Assembly: GCA_934693235.1 (NCBI GenBank)
Contig: CAKUUY010000002.1
Coordinates: forward strand, 135,034-199,033
DNA: 64,000 nucleotides
DNA from: an uncultured Candidatus Melainabacteria bacterium
GTDB lineage: Bacteria; Cyanobacteriota; Vampirovibrionia; Gastranaerophilales; Gastranaerophilaceae
Reading direction: 5' to 3'
Part shown: piece after piece, positions 8,665-16,945 of the stretch
How the letters are laid out: the number at the start of each line of letters is the position of its first letter
Position numbering within the stretch: position 1 is the first letter of the stretch
Notes under the pieces: generated by a model
The model's input: the letters and a program-made list of their open reading frames with translations, nothing else
Database searches by the model: none
Told to the model about the DNA's origin: nothing
Translations under genes and position numbers: made by a program

Positions 8665-9501
8665 ATGCTAAAAGGACCATTTTTGGATAGAAATTGGATG
8701 GGACAAAATGAGGACTATGCCTCATCTGATATAGTAATGCTTGGAATGCCTTTTGACGGAACTGTTTCTTACCGCTCAGGATCAAGGTTTGCACCGGAAC
8801 AAATCAGGCTTGCAAGCTGGGGATTAGAAGAGTACTCCCCCCGCTTCGACAAACATTTGGAAGACGTGAATTTTCATGATGCAGGGGATTTAGAATTTCC
8901 GCTTGGAAACACTTACAAATCACTTGATTTGATTGAAGAAAATGTTGAGCAGATTTATAAAGACGGCAAAAGAGTTTTCGGAATTGGCGGAGAACACCTT
9001 GTAACTTTGCCTGAAATCAAAGCTGTTGCAAAATTTTATAAAGACTTGGCGATTGTTCATTTTGATGCTCATACAGACTTGAGAGAAGAATATTTGGGCG
9101 AAGAAATGTCGCATTCTGCAGTAATTCGCCACGCGTCAAAAATTGTCGGACCGGAAAATATTAAACAAATCGGAATTCGCTCCGGAATGAAAGAAGAATG
9201 GGAATTTATGAAACAACACAACACCCTTATTCACGAATATTCAGGACTTGACGAATTAAAAAGTAAAAAGATTTTTGTAACCGTAGACCTTGATGTTTTA
9301 GATCCATCTGTAATGCCTGGAACAGGAACTCCTGAAAGTGGCGGAATGCAATTCAACGAACTGATGGGATGGTTTGAACACCTGAAAAACTTTGACATTG
9401 TTGGAGCAGATGTTGTAGAACTAGCACCTGATTATGATGCATCAGGAGTTTCAACCGCAGTAGCAACAAAAGTTATTCGAGAATTGTTGATGGTGATGTA
9501 G
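8665..9501 (+). CDS. speB: Agmatinase / ureohydrolase
   Basis: 278 residues. The binuclear manganese site of the arginase/agmatinase family is complete: GGEH (about 112), HFDAHTD (about 131-137) and DLDVLDP (about 212-218). Length and the short N-terminus fit agmatinase better than arginase. It would convert agmatine to putrescine and urea. Spermidine synthase (speE) is encoded at 62.8 kb, so putrescine could feed spermidine; arginine decarboxylase and SAM decarboxylase are not in the window. Ribosome site AGGAGA 7 bases before the ATG. Substrate (agmatine versus guanidinobutyrate or similar) is inferred. Confidence 0.9.
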   Translation: MLKGPFLDRNWMGQNEDYASSDIVMLGMPFDGTVSYRSGSRFAPEQIRLASWGLEEYSPRFDKHLEDVNFHDAGDLEFPLGNTYKSLDLIEENVEQIYKDGKRVFGIGGEHLVTLPEIKAVAKFYKDLAIVHFDAHTDLREEYLGEEMSHSAVIRHASKIVGPENIKQIGIRSGMKEEWEFMKQHNTLIHEYSGLDELKSKKIFVTVDLDVLDPSVMPGTGTPESGGMQFNELMGWFEHLKNFDIVGADVVELAPDYDASGVSTAVATKVIRELLMVM

Positions 9502-9560
9502 TAATTGCGGTGAAAAGTGAAAAACCATATCAGTTTGGATGTTAAACGAATACTATTGTA

Positions 9561-9586
9561 TATGGTGGGGCAATTACCCCACCATA
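9561..9586. terminator. Hairpin between convergent genes
   Basis: Perfect stem TATGGTGGGG / CCCCACCATA between speB and the minus-strand gene ending at 9605. No long T run, so termination efficiency is uncertain. Confidence 0.6.
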
Positions 9587-9604
9587 ATTAGTTGTGATAA
9601 ATTG

Positions 9605-10615
9605 TTACGATACTGCAAATCCGGCTTCATATAAGTAATCCTCATAATCAACTTCACGAGGTGCTTTACCTGTTTCTTCAATCAAAACTTTTTCCGGATA
9701 ACCACCACTATCACGAACAATTGTATGAGTTGTTTTAGATTTTAATACACCTGCCGGAATTTTAGAAACATCTCGAATTTCTGAACGATACAAACAATTT
9801 TCATCTTTATTAAACCATTCACACTGAGTTGTTTTTAATGGATAATGAGTTTGGCGAGACTTAATCACACCATCTTTGTTTTTAGTCGTATTTACTGTTT
9901 TCGCCCAAGGAACACGACTTTGTCTACTTTCTGCCGTATATTGAATTTCAGATATACCAACATCACCATTATTATAATTAGTATAAGAAAAATCTGTGCG
10001 ATTTTCACCATTTATAAGACTTTCAATACGCCCCTCTTTGTCATATTTTTTATGCATTAAACCTGATTTATCTGTTCGCTCAATTGTTGACTTTAATTTC
10101 CCGTTTTTGCCAAATCTATCGATTTGAGCTAACGAACCATCTTCATTCATAATGACTTCTTTTGTCAATTTTCCACTTTTATCATAATATCTTGAAATAT
10201 TATACGGGCCTTCCAACTTATCAACACGTTTTCCACCATTTATCAATTGTAATTCTTGATTTTCTTGGAATTTAGGAAGATTTTTTTCAATCTTTTCAAT
10301 AAACTTTGCTTCCGGATTTATTTTGACACTATTTGTTGCTTTTGTTACGCCTTTTTCTGCAACTTCAGTTACAGCTTTACCACCTTTTCCTCTGGTCAAG
10401 AAATAAAGGGCAGTAGCAGAAAGAGTAGCTAGAACTCCGCCTCCGAGCATTAATCCTGCTGCAGAATCAGCATTCTTTTTATCGCTATCATTCTCGTTAT
10501 CCTTTACTTTCATCCAAGAGTTTTTTTCTTCGCCTTTGAATGCGACATTAGGTCTTGTTGCCCAGTTGTTGGCATAATTATAATACCCGAAATTGGAACC
10601 TATTGCGTAAACCAT
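9605..10615 (-). CDS. FKG-motif membrane-anchored protein with YD-like repeats
   Basis: 336 residues. Order of parts: a short polar N-terminus with PNVAFKGEEK (about 22-31), a charged linker, a Gly/Ala-rich membrane span (about 53-73, LMLGGGVLATLSATALYFL), a basic stop (TRGKGGK) and a soluble C-terminal domain of about 240 residues. That domain has repeated units YDKSGKL, FGKNGKL and YDKEGRI, similar to YD/MORN-like beta repeats. The FKG/FRG motif followed by a single span recurs in the proteins at 48492 and 55330, and related layouts are at 22512 and 31126. Start supported by AAGGAG before the ATG. The upstream promoter is shared with two other family members. Function unknown; surface or envelope location is inferred. 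Confidence 0.75.
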   Translation of the reverse strand: MVYAIGSNFGYYNYANNWATRPNVAFKGEEKNSWMKVKDNENDSDKKNADSAAGLMLGGGVLATLSATALYFLTRGKGGKAVTEVAEKGVTKATNSVKINPEAKFIEKIEKNLPKFQENQELQLINGGKRVDKLEGPYNISRYYDKSGKLTKEVIMNEDGSLAQIDRFGKNGKLKSTIERTDKSGLMHKKYDKEGRIESLINGENRTDFSYTNYNNGDVGISEIQYTAESRQSRVPWAKTVNTTKNKDGVIKSRQTHYPLKTTQCEWFNKDENCLYRSEIRDVSKIPAGVLKSKTTHTIVRDSGGYPEKVLIEETGKAPREVDYEDYLYEAGFAVS

Positions 10616-10690
10616 TTTTTCTCCTTTGTTTTATTTCCCTATTTATATAAAACCAAATGGCTGAAAACATTGCTAGTCCACCCCGCCCAG

Positions 10691-10764
10691 CATAGCATAG
10701 CATAGCATAGAGGCATTATATCTGAATTTGAGCCTATTTTAAACTCATGTTTACATTTCGTTAC
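10691..10764 (-). promoter_or_regulatory. Shared-family promoter with CATAG tandem repeat, copy A
   Basis: Read on the minus strand: a conserved block TGTAAACATGAGTTTAAA whose last six bases are the -35 (10738-10743), a 17-base spacer and TATAAT (10715-10720). The start of the transcript then runs into four tandem CTATG units (CATAG on the plus strand, 10691-10710). The same arrangement lies the same distance before the gene at 22512-23048 and, without the pentamers, before the gene at 55330. Confidence 0.7.
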
Positions 10765-10898
10765 AATCTCAATTGTGTAAAGTCATAGGTCAAGATACCT
10801 ACCCCGCCATCATTATTTATGATAAAATAATTTTGAAAATAAAAATAGTAGGGTGGAATCCCTATCTCGCCGTCATTGAATTACAAAGAAGAAAAAAT

Positions 10899-12875
10899 AT
10901 GGTATTAGATAGAATAAATTTTTTAAAAGATGAAATAAACAAGGCAAATTACAAATATTACGTTGAAGATAATCCAACGATTAGCGATTATGAGTACGAC
11001 AAAATGTTTACGGAGCTCAAAAAATTAGAGAGCGAAAATCCTCTTTTTATAACTCCCGACAGCCCTACGCAACGTGTCGGTTCAATTAGCGAGAAATTCT
11101 TTCCATACAAGCACAAATATAGACTTTACAGCCTTGATAACACTTACGATTACGAAGATTTGACCGATGACTGGTACAAAAAAATCGTCAAAGAATATGG
11201 AGAACAAGAACTCGTTTGTGAACTTAAAATCGACGGACTTGCAATGGCTTTAACTTATGAAAACGGAATTTTCGTTCGTGGCGTAACTCGAGGTGACGGG
11301 ATTACGGGCGAAGATATTACAAACAACCTCAAAACTGTCAAATCAATCCCTTTAAAGCTTTTTGAACCGGTAAGCGTTGAGGTTCGTGGGGAAGTTTATA
11401 TGCCCAAAGAGTCCTTTGAAAAGTTGAACAAAGAGAACCTTGCAAAAGGGGAAAAACTTTTTGCAAACCCTCGTAACGCCGCAGCAGGCTCAATTAGACA
11501 GCTCGATAGCAAAATTACGGCACAGCGCGATTTGTCAATGTTTTGTTATACAGCAATTTTTACAGGTGGTGTAAAAGATGTGCCTAAAACACATTACGAA
11601 AGCCTTATGTACTTAAAAAAATTAGGTTTTAAAGTCAATCCGAATATAAGACTTTGCAAAAACGCGAAAGAAGCCGTTGAATACTGTAAAGAATGGGACG
11701 AAAAACGTTTCTCGCTTGATTATGCAACAGATGGAGTAGTAATAAAAGTGAATGATGTTTTGGTTCAACAAGAAATGGGATTTACTTCTCGTGCTCCGAA
11801 ATGGGCAACCGCATTCAAATTTCCACCGGAAGAAGTAACAACAAAGCTTATCGCAATTGAAGAAAGCGTCGGAAAAACCGGGGCAATCACTCCGGTTGCA
11901 ATACTTGAACCGGTTCAACTTGGCGGAAGCACTGTAGCACGTGCAAGTTTACACAACTTTGACGAAGTAGGAAGACTGGATGTTCGAATTGGTGATAAAG
12001 TTTACATCAAAAAAGCTGCAGAAATTATCCCAAAAGTAGTTAAAGTTATTGAGGATGAAGAGCATTACAAATTACCAGAGTACACTCCACCTGAATTTTG
12101 CCCGTCATGTCACTCTAAACTGACAACACACGAGGACGAAGTTAATTTATATTGCGACAACCCTGATTGTCACGCAAAACGTTGCGCTAAAATTGAATAT
12201 TGGGTATCAAAAGATGCGATGGATATTAACAATATCGGTCCATCAATAATTGAACAACTTTATACAAAAGATTTTGCAAAAACTCCTGTTGATTTATACA
12301 AATTGACTATGCAAGATTTTATGCAACTTGATTTAGTTAAAGAAAAATCAGCTTTCAATATGTATAACGCAATCCAAGAAAGTAAAAATCGTCCATTGCA
12401 AAGACTTTTGACAGCATTTTCAATTAAAAATGTCGGAAAAGAAACAGCAGGAGTACTTGCGAATGAATTCGAAACACTTGAAAACCTTGAAAAAGCAACT
12501 GTAGAGGAGCTTTCAAAAGTTGAGGGGGTAGGAGATGTTATCGCCCAAGATATTTTTTGCTTTTTTAGAAAGCCTGAAACTGTTCAAATGCTTGCAGAAC
12601 TAAAAGAATTAAATGTTGAACCTGCGCCGCCTGCCCAAAATATTTCTAACAAATTCAAAGGAAAAACTTTTGTTTTGACAGGAACATTACAAAATATGAC
12701 GAGAGATGAAGCGTCTGAAAAAATTAAACTTTTGGGCGGAAAGACCTCTTCATCAGTATCTAAGAACACCTCATTTGTAATTGCGGGTGAAAAAGCCGGC
12801 TCTAAATTAGACAAAGCAGAAAAATTAGGTGTTATAATATTGACAGAAGATGATTTTCTGAACATGATAAAATAA
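10899..12875 (+). CDS. ligA: NAD-dependent DNA ligase
   Basis: 658 residues from the ATG at 10899. A longer frame from 10773 is open, but the family N-terminus begins at this Met (helical region ending in YYxxDxPxISDYEYD, here NYKYYVEDNPTISDYEYD). The adenylation site is CELKIDGLAMAL, with the catalytic Lys in KIDG (about residue 112). The OB fold is followed by a four-cysteine zinc finger (CPSC ... CDNPDCHAKRC), helix-hairpin-helix repeats and a C-terminal BRCT domain (FKGKTFVLTGTL onward). It seals nicks using NAD+ during replication and repair. Complete and typical in length. The next gene starts 17 bases after its stop. Confidence 0.95.
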   Translation: MVLDRINFLKDEINKANYKYYVEDNPTISDYEYDKMFTELKKLESENPLFITPDSPTQRVGSISEKFFPYKHKYRLYSLDNTYDYEDLTDDWYKKIVKEYGEQELVCELKIDGLAMALTYENGIFVRGVTRGDGITGEDITNNLKTVKSIPLKLFEPVSVEVRGEVYMPKESFEKLNKENLAKGEKLFANPRNAAAGSIRQLDSKITAQRDLSMFCYTAIFTGGVKDVPKTHYESLMYLKKLGFKVNPNIRLCKNAKEAVEYCKEWDEKRFSLDYATDGVVIKVNDVLVQQEMGFTSRAPKWATAFKFPPEEVTTKLIAIEESVGKTGAITPVAILEPVQLGGSTVARASLHNFDEVGRLDVRIGDKVYIKKAAEIIPKVVKVIEDEEHYKLPEYTPPEFCPSCHSKLTTHEDEVNLYCDNPDCHAKRCAKIEYWVSKDAMDINNIGPSIIEQLYTKDFAKTPVDLYKLTMQDFMQLDLVKEKSAFNMYNAIQESKNRPLQRLLTAFSIKNVGKETAGVLANEFETLENLEKATVEELSKVEGVGDVIAQDIFCFFRKPETVQMLAELKELNVEPAPPAQNISNKFKGKTFVLTGTLQNMTRDEASEKIKLLGGKTSSSVSKNTSFVIAGEKAGSKLDKAEKLGVIILTEDDFLNMIK

Positions 12876-12892
12876 AAGGAAGTGCAAAATAT

Positions 12893-13339
12893 ATGAAAAA
12901 AAGAGCAAGAGTAATACAAATATCGGGTTTACGAGGAATATTAATGGCTATTTTTATAGGCGGCTGTTTAGCTGCCGGATTTGTCGGTTTCCCCGCAATT
13001 TGTGCGATGAAATTATGGAATTATGTAGCAAACTTTGCACCATTACCATTAATTAACTTTTATCAAGGCTTGATGTTGTGGGCAATTGTTGCAATTTCAG
13101 GATTTATTATCAATGACAAGAAAAAATTTATTGTTGAATTTCAAGCTCCACAACAACTAAGCGAAAAAGAAATGCAAAAGTTGATGGAACGCGTAAAAAT
13201 TCAATCTCAAGCGCAAATCTTGAATTCAATGATTATGAAATCATCTGATTTGAAACCGCTCAATGAAGTGAAAAATCCTATCGAAAAAGCAGAATTGAAA
13301 GAAGAAGAAAAAAAGTCTGAAAAAAAGGAGAATGTATGA
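12893..13339 (+). CDS. Two-span membrane protein of unknown function
   Basis: 148 residues. Hydrophobic segments at about 14-36 and 56-79 place the middle loop outside or both termini inside. The C-terminal 65 residues are helical and highly charged, ending in a Glu/Lys-rich tail (KAELKEEEKKSEKKE). No recognised family. It lies 17 bases behind ligA and its last codons overlap the start of the SIMPL-domain gene (ATGA), so it may act with that exported protein. Confidence 0.75.
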   Translation: MKKRARVIQISGLRGILMAIFIGGCLAAGFVGFPAICAMKLWNYVANFAPLPLINFYQGLMLWAIVAISGFIINDKKKFIVEFQAPQQLSEKEMQKLMERVKIQSQAQILNSMIMKSSDLKPLNEVKNPIEKAELKEEEKKSEKKENV

Positions 13340-14073
13340 AAAAGTTTTTAATTTCAGCCACAATTGTAGGTTTGGCACTAGGTTGTGTATCTGTACAAGC
13401 AATTTCAGAAAACATTGAAAGAGGGTATATTTCAGTTAACACATCTGCGAACGCTGAACTTGCGCCTGATGTTGCAGAAATTTCTATTGCCGTAAAAACT
13501 TATGACAGCAAATCCATGCAAAAAGCGACTTTGCAAAACAAAGAAATTTCAGAACAAGTGATTACCACACTAAAATCAATGATTGACTCCTCAAAAAGCG
13601 ATTATATTAAAACTGCTGATTTCAGCGCAACTCCACTTTACTCATATTCTGGAAGCAAAAGAGTTTTCGACAAATATCAAGTATCAAATTCAATTATAGT
13701 TCACACAAAATCAATTGACAAAATCGGTTCAATGATAGATAAATCAATTGCATTAGGTGCTACAGATGTAAACAGTTTAAATTTTTCCGTTTCAAATTAC
13801 GAAACACAATGTAATGATTTATTAACACTTGCTGCAAAAAAAGCATCTGCAAGAGCAAATGCAGTTGCAAAAACAGTTCCGACAACATTAGCAGGAATTA
13901 GAACAATGGACATAAGCTGCAGTACAAGCAACACATCTCGTCCGCAGTATAGAATGCTAATGTCAAACAAAGCAATGACAATGGACTCAGAATCAGCAGG
14001 CGCTCCAACAACTATTGAAAGCGGAGTTATCAAGGTATTTGCAAACGTAAATGCAACTTATTTTATAAAATAA
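13336..14073 (+). CDS. Exported SIMPL-domain (DUF541) protein
   Basis: 245 residues. The signal peptide is about residues 1-22 (MKKFLISATIVGLALGCVSVQA). The mature part has the SIMPL family pattern: a first strand ISVNTSANAELAPDVAEISI, then NKEISEQVITTLKS, then YQVSNSIIVHTKSIDKIGSMIDKSIALGA, and a C-terminal AKKASARANAVAKTV helix. SIMPL proteins are periplasmic or surface proteins of mostly unknown role (BP26-like assemblies, stress protection). The ATG overlaps the end of the upstream membrane-protein gene by four bases. A strong terminator follows. Confidence 0.85.
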   Translation: MKKFLISATIVGLALGCVSVQAISENIERGYISVNTSANAELAPDVAEISIAVKTYDSKSMQKATLQNKEISEQVITTLKSMIDSSKSDYIKTADFSATPLYSYSGSKRVFDKYQVSNSIIVHTKSIDKIGSMIDKSIALGATDVNSLNFSVSNYETQCNDLLTLAAKKASARANAVAKTVPTTLAGIRTMDISCSTSNTSRPQYRMLMSNKAMTMDSESAGAPTTIESGVIKVFANVNATYFIK

Positions 14074-14090
14074 AATTAGATTTATATTAT

Positions 14091-14127
14091 AAAAAAGGTG
14101 AAACTGAACGAGTTTCACCTTTTTTAA
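14091..14127. terminator. Bidirectional terminator
   Basis: Stem AAAAAAGGTGAAACT / AGTTTCACCTTTTTT between convergent genes ending at 14073 (plus) and 14137 (minus). Confidence 0.9.
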
Positions 14128-14136
14128 TTCTTAAAT

Positions 14137-14970
14137 TTACACATCTGAAACAGGCGGCAAATCGATACTTTTCAATCTTTGTTCGATTCTTCTGTACCAT
14201 TTCAAATGTTGTTTAAACAAAATTTTATATTTAGTAATATCACCTTGCGACATTTCTTTGAATTGGTTGTCACAAGTTTCACTCAAAGCATGTTCCAAAT
14301 AATGAGTCAATTCTTTTCTACTCATTTTGTCTAATTCATTACCCTGACGAAGCTCAATACGCTTACCAAATTCAACAATAACCTCAGGTCTGTTATCTCT
14401 AAAAAACGCATAATCCACAGCCATCGGAATAAGGTTAACTTTCCCATATCTTTTTACTGCATTTTCAGCAATATATGCTAAACCCGTTTGAAATTCAATA
14501 GGTCTGAAATGAGGAGGTCTGATAATTCCCTGAGGGAAAATGCAAAGAATATTTCTCAAATCGCCAACAACATCAACAGAATATTTCAAAGCCTTCATTG
14601 CAGATTGTGGAGATTTTTTGTTAACAGAATAAGCTCCACCACGTCTCAATAGAGGGAAACGATTTAATTCTTCAACCATCAGACGAATTTCTTTATGAAA
14701 AATTCTGTGAGTTGTATTATACAAAACAATGCCATCCCACCAATTGCAGTGCGGGGCAAAAAGGATTGTCGGAACATCTTTTTCTGCTTCAAAATAATTT
14801 TCTTCACCTCTATATCTAAAGGCAAAAAAGCGATTTTGCAACATGTTAAAGAAAAACATACTCGCAACCCATAGCCAAAACTTACTAGTTTTTGCCGGTT
14901 TAAATTTCTCCTCTTTGTTCCTCAGCTTTGTGGGTGGAACGTCAGAATATAATTGTTCCTCTACTACCAT
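14137..14970 (-). CDS. PlsC-type acyltransferase
   Basis: 277 residues. Glycerolphosphate acyltransferase motifs: block I HCNWWD (HX4D catalytic pair, about residue 89), and an FPQGIIRPP block (about 150), corresponding to the EGTR-type phosphate-binding motif with Gln for Glu. A hydrophobic, aromatic stretch near residues 30-50 may sit on the membrane surface. It probably transfers an acyl chain to lysophosphatidate or a related acceptor; the exact acceptor cannot be told. Transcribed alone, behind the terminator shared with the SIMPL operon. Confidence 0.82.
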   Translation of the reverse strand: MVVEEQLYSDVPPTKLRNKEEKFKPAKTSKFWLWVASMFFFNMLQNRFFAFRYRGEENYFEAEKDVPTILFAPHCNWWDGIVLYNTTHRIFHKEIRLMVEELNRFPLLRRGGAYSVNKKSPQSAMKALKYSVDVVGDLRNILCIFPQGIIRPPHFRPIEFQTGLAYIAENAVKRYGKVNLIPMAVDYAFFRDNRPEVIVEFGKRIELRQGNELDKMSRKELTHYLEHALSETCDNQFKEMSQGDITKYKILFKQHLKWYRRIEQRLKSIDLPPVSDV

Positions 14971-15098
14971 AAATCAATTGTACCCCGAGAATAAAAATAA
15001 GGCAAATAGACAAGTGGCTAATTTTAAGAAAAATTAACTGTATATGAAAAGAACATAAAACCGCAAATGGGAATTGATAACATTTGTTCGTTTAAATC

Positions 15099-15629
15099 TT
15101 ACCAATCTGAAGCGACTTCATCTTCGTCATCTTGAAGAGCCGACAAATCTCTGTGTTCAGCCCCATCAAAACCATCAGGCAACATATCATCATCCGGCCA
15201 AACAGTATCTTCATCATGACGAGATGCACTCAAATTCAAAGATGCGGTTAAATCAGAATTACTCAAATCAGTTTCCGATAAAATACATCCTGCCATATCG
15301 CAATCAGAAAAATTACAATAAGTCATTTCTGCATAACTACAATCTGCGCCTGTCAACAACGCGTCTGTGAAATCACATTCCAAAATCTTTGCTCTTGTAA
15401 AATCTACGGATGTCAAATCCGTGTTTGTAAAATTAACAAATGACAAATTACAGTCTGCAAAAGAGCTCGAATTCAAATCAGCATCTGTAAAATCAACTTC
15501 GGACAAATTTATACCTGAAAAATCAACTTCAGACAAATCAACTTCTTCTTGGTCTGCTTTCCATTCATTAAATTTTTCCGGATTTTTTCTCAATAATTCA
15601 ACTAGTTCTTCTTTTGTATAATCTATCAT
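15099..15629 (-). CDS. Pentapeptide-repeat protein
   Basis: 176 residues. Residues about 28-135 are a run of A(D/N)LXX-like five-residue repeats such as VDFSG, INLSE, VDFTD, ADLNS and CNLSF, which fold into a right-handed quadrilateral beta helix. Many repeats carry Ser/Thr/Cys instead of Asn. The C-terminal 40 residues are acidic (DEDTVWPDDD, LQDDEDEVASDW). It is the last gene of the minus-strand signalling group, 43 bases after the LuxR-type regulator. Roles in the family range from DNA mimicry to scaffold; none can be assigned here. Confidence 0.85.
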   Translation of the reverse strand: MIDYTKEELVELLRKNPEKFNEWKADQEEVDLSEVDFSGINLSEVDFTDADLNSSSFADCNLSFVNFTNTDLTSVDFTRAKILECDFTDALLTGADCSYAEMTYCNFSDCDMAGCILSETDLSNSDLTASLNLSASRHDEDTVWPDDDMLPDGFDGAEHRDLSALQDDEDEVASDW

Positions 15630-15672
15630 TTATTTCTCCTTTTTTGATTAAATTACTGGGTTATAAACTCTC

Positions 15673-16287
15673 TTAGTTATTTTCGCTCAAATAACCTGCG
15701 ACAAGTACAGCTTGTGTTCTGTTTGCAACTTTTAATTTTTTGAAAATACTATTCAAATGCGTCTTTACCGTAACCTCTTTTACAAATAATTTATCTGCAA
15801 TCTGTTTATTACTTGCCCCATTTGCAACCATTTCTAACACCTCTTTTTCTTTTGAGGTTAACAAATCTGGCGGCAATTCTTTTTTAGTGGAAGTTTTAAG
15901 CGGAGTTTGCCATTTGGAACGTCTTAAAACAGCTTCCATTCGCGCCAAAAGATTTGGTAAAATAAATGGTTTTACGATATAATCATCTGCCCCGATTTTC
16001 AAACCAGCAACCATTTTTTCTTCTTCGTTCACTGCAGTAAGCATTATTACAGGTAAATGTTTTGTATTTTCGTTTAAACGAATCTCTTTCAAAGTTTGCC
16101 ATCCGTTCATATTTGGCATCATAACATCAAGTAAAACAATATCAAAAATTTTACTTTTATCTGCGAGTTCTTTTAATGCCTGAACACCATCATATGCTAC
16201 AGTCACATCATAGCCGTAAAAAGGCAGGGCATCTTTTAAATATTTGGAATTATCGTCAACCAGTAGAACTTTCGTTAATTCCGGCAT
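15673..16287 (-). CDS. NarL/LuxR-type response regulator
   Basis: 204 residues. The receiver domain has D11/D12 and phosphoacceptor Asp54 (VLLDVMMPNMNGW), with Lys in IVKPF at about 107. A LuxR-type HTH follows (about 140-195, LTSKEKEVLEMVANGASNKQIADKL). The receiver resembles the OmpR type (VMMPNMNGW), while the output is LuxR, a mix common in cyanobacterial relatives. It lies 10 bases behind the second regulator gene. No kinase is encoded in this group, so the partner kinase is elsewhere. Confidence 0.9.
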   Translation of the reverse strand: MPELTKVLLVDDNSKYLKDALPFYGYDVTVAYDGVQALKELADKSKIFDIVLLDVMMPNMNGWQTLKEIRLNENTKHLPVIMLTAVNEEEKMVAGLKIGADDYIVKPFILPNLLARMEAVLRRSKWQTPLKTSTKKELPPDLLTSKEKEVLEMVANGASNKQIADKLFVKEVTVKTHLNSIFKKLKVANRTQAVLVAGYLSENN

Positions 16288-16297
16288 TATTTAATCC

Positions 16298-16945
16298 TTA
16301 TACAATCTTGTTCTTCAATGCTTTTAGGGCTGCTTGAAGTCTATCATCAACTTCCAATTTTTGCAAAATGTTTGCAACGTGGGCTTTTGTAGTATTTATA
16401 CTTATAACAAGAATTTGAGCAATTTCCATGTTGCTGTAACCTTCTGTCATAAGTTTCAAAATTTGAGCTTCACGAGAAGTCAAATCGTAATCTTTTCTAT
16501 TATCATTAGTTTCAATAGTTGGGGAATTTGCACTTGCTTTAAGCACAATATGCGCAATACTGGGGTCAAACCAAGCAGCTCCATCTGCAACAGAGCGAAC
16601 AACTTCTATCAATCTTTTAGGATTAATTTCTTTTGAGCAATAAGCGTTTGCGCCAGCTTTAAGACTGTTCAAAACTTCTTTTTCATCATTATGAGAAGTT
16701 AAAATGATAATTTTTACATCTTTGTTTGACGAACGAATTTGTTTAGTTGCCTCAATTCCGTTCATATTTGGCAAACCCAAATCCATAATTATCACATCCA
16801 CATTATTACTATTAAATATCTGAATAGCTGTTTCTGCAGAATCCGCTTCGTATATATTCTCGACAAAATCCACACTTTCAAATGTTGTTTTTAGTCCAAA
16901 ACGAGTAAGTTCGTGATCTTCAACTATCAAAATATTTATTTTCAT
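16298..16945 (-). CDS. NarL-family response regulator
   Basis: 215 residues. Receiver with E9/D10 pocket, phosphoacceptor Asp55 (VIIMDLGLPNMNG) and Thr/Lys signalling residues, then a LuxR HTH (about 148-210, LTSREAQILKLMTEGYSNMEIAQIL). Classic NarL/FixJ layout. The ATG overlaps the stop of the TPR gene by four bases, and the second regulator follows after 10 bases, so all are one transcript. Confidence 0.93.
   Translation of the reverse strand: MKINILIVEDHELTRFGLKTTFESVDFVENIYEADSAETAIQIFNSNNVDVIIMDLGLPNMNGIEATKQIRSSNKDVKIIILTSHNDEKEVLNSLKAGANAYCSKEINPKRLIEVVRSVADGAAWFDPSIAHIVLKASANSPTIETNDNRKDYDLTSREAQILKLMTEGYSNMEIAQILVISINTTKAHVANILQKLEVDDRLQAALKALKNKIV

Noticed and set aside
10773..10898. 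N-terminal extension of ligA
   Set aside because: No ribosome site, low similarity to ligase; the ATG at 10899 matches the family start.
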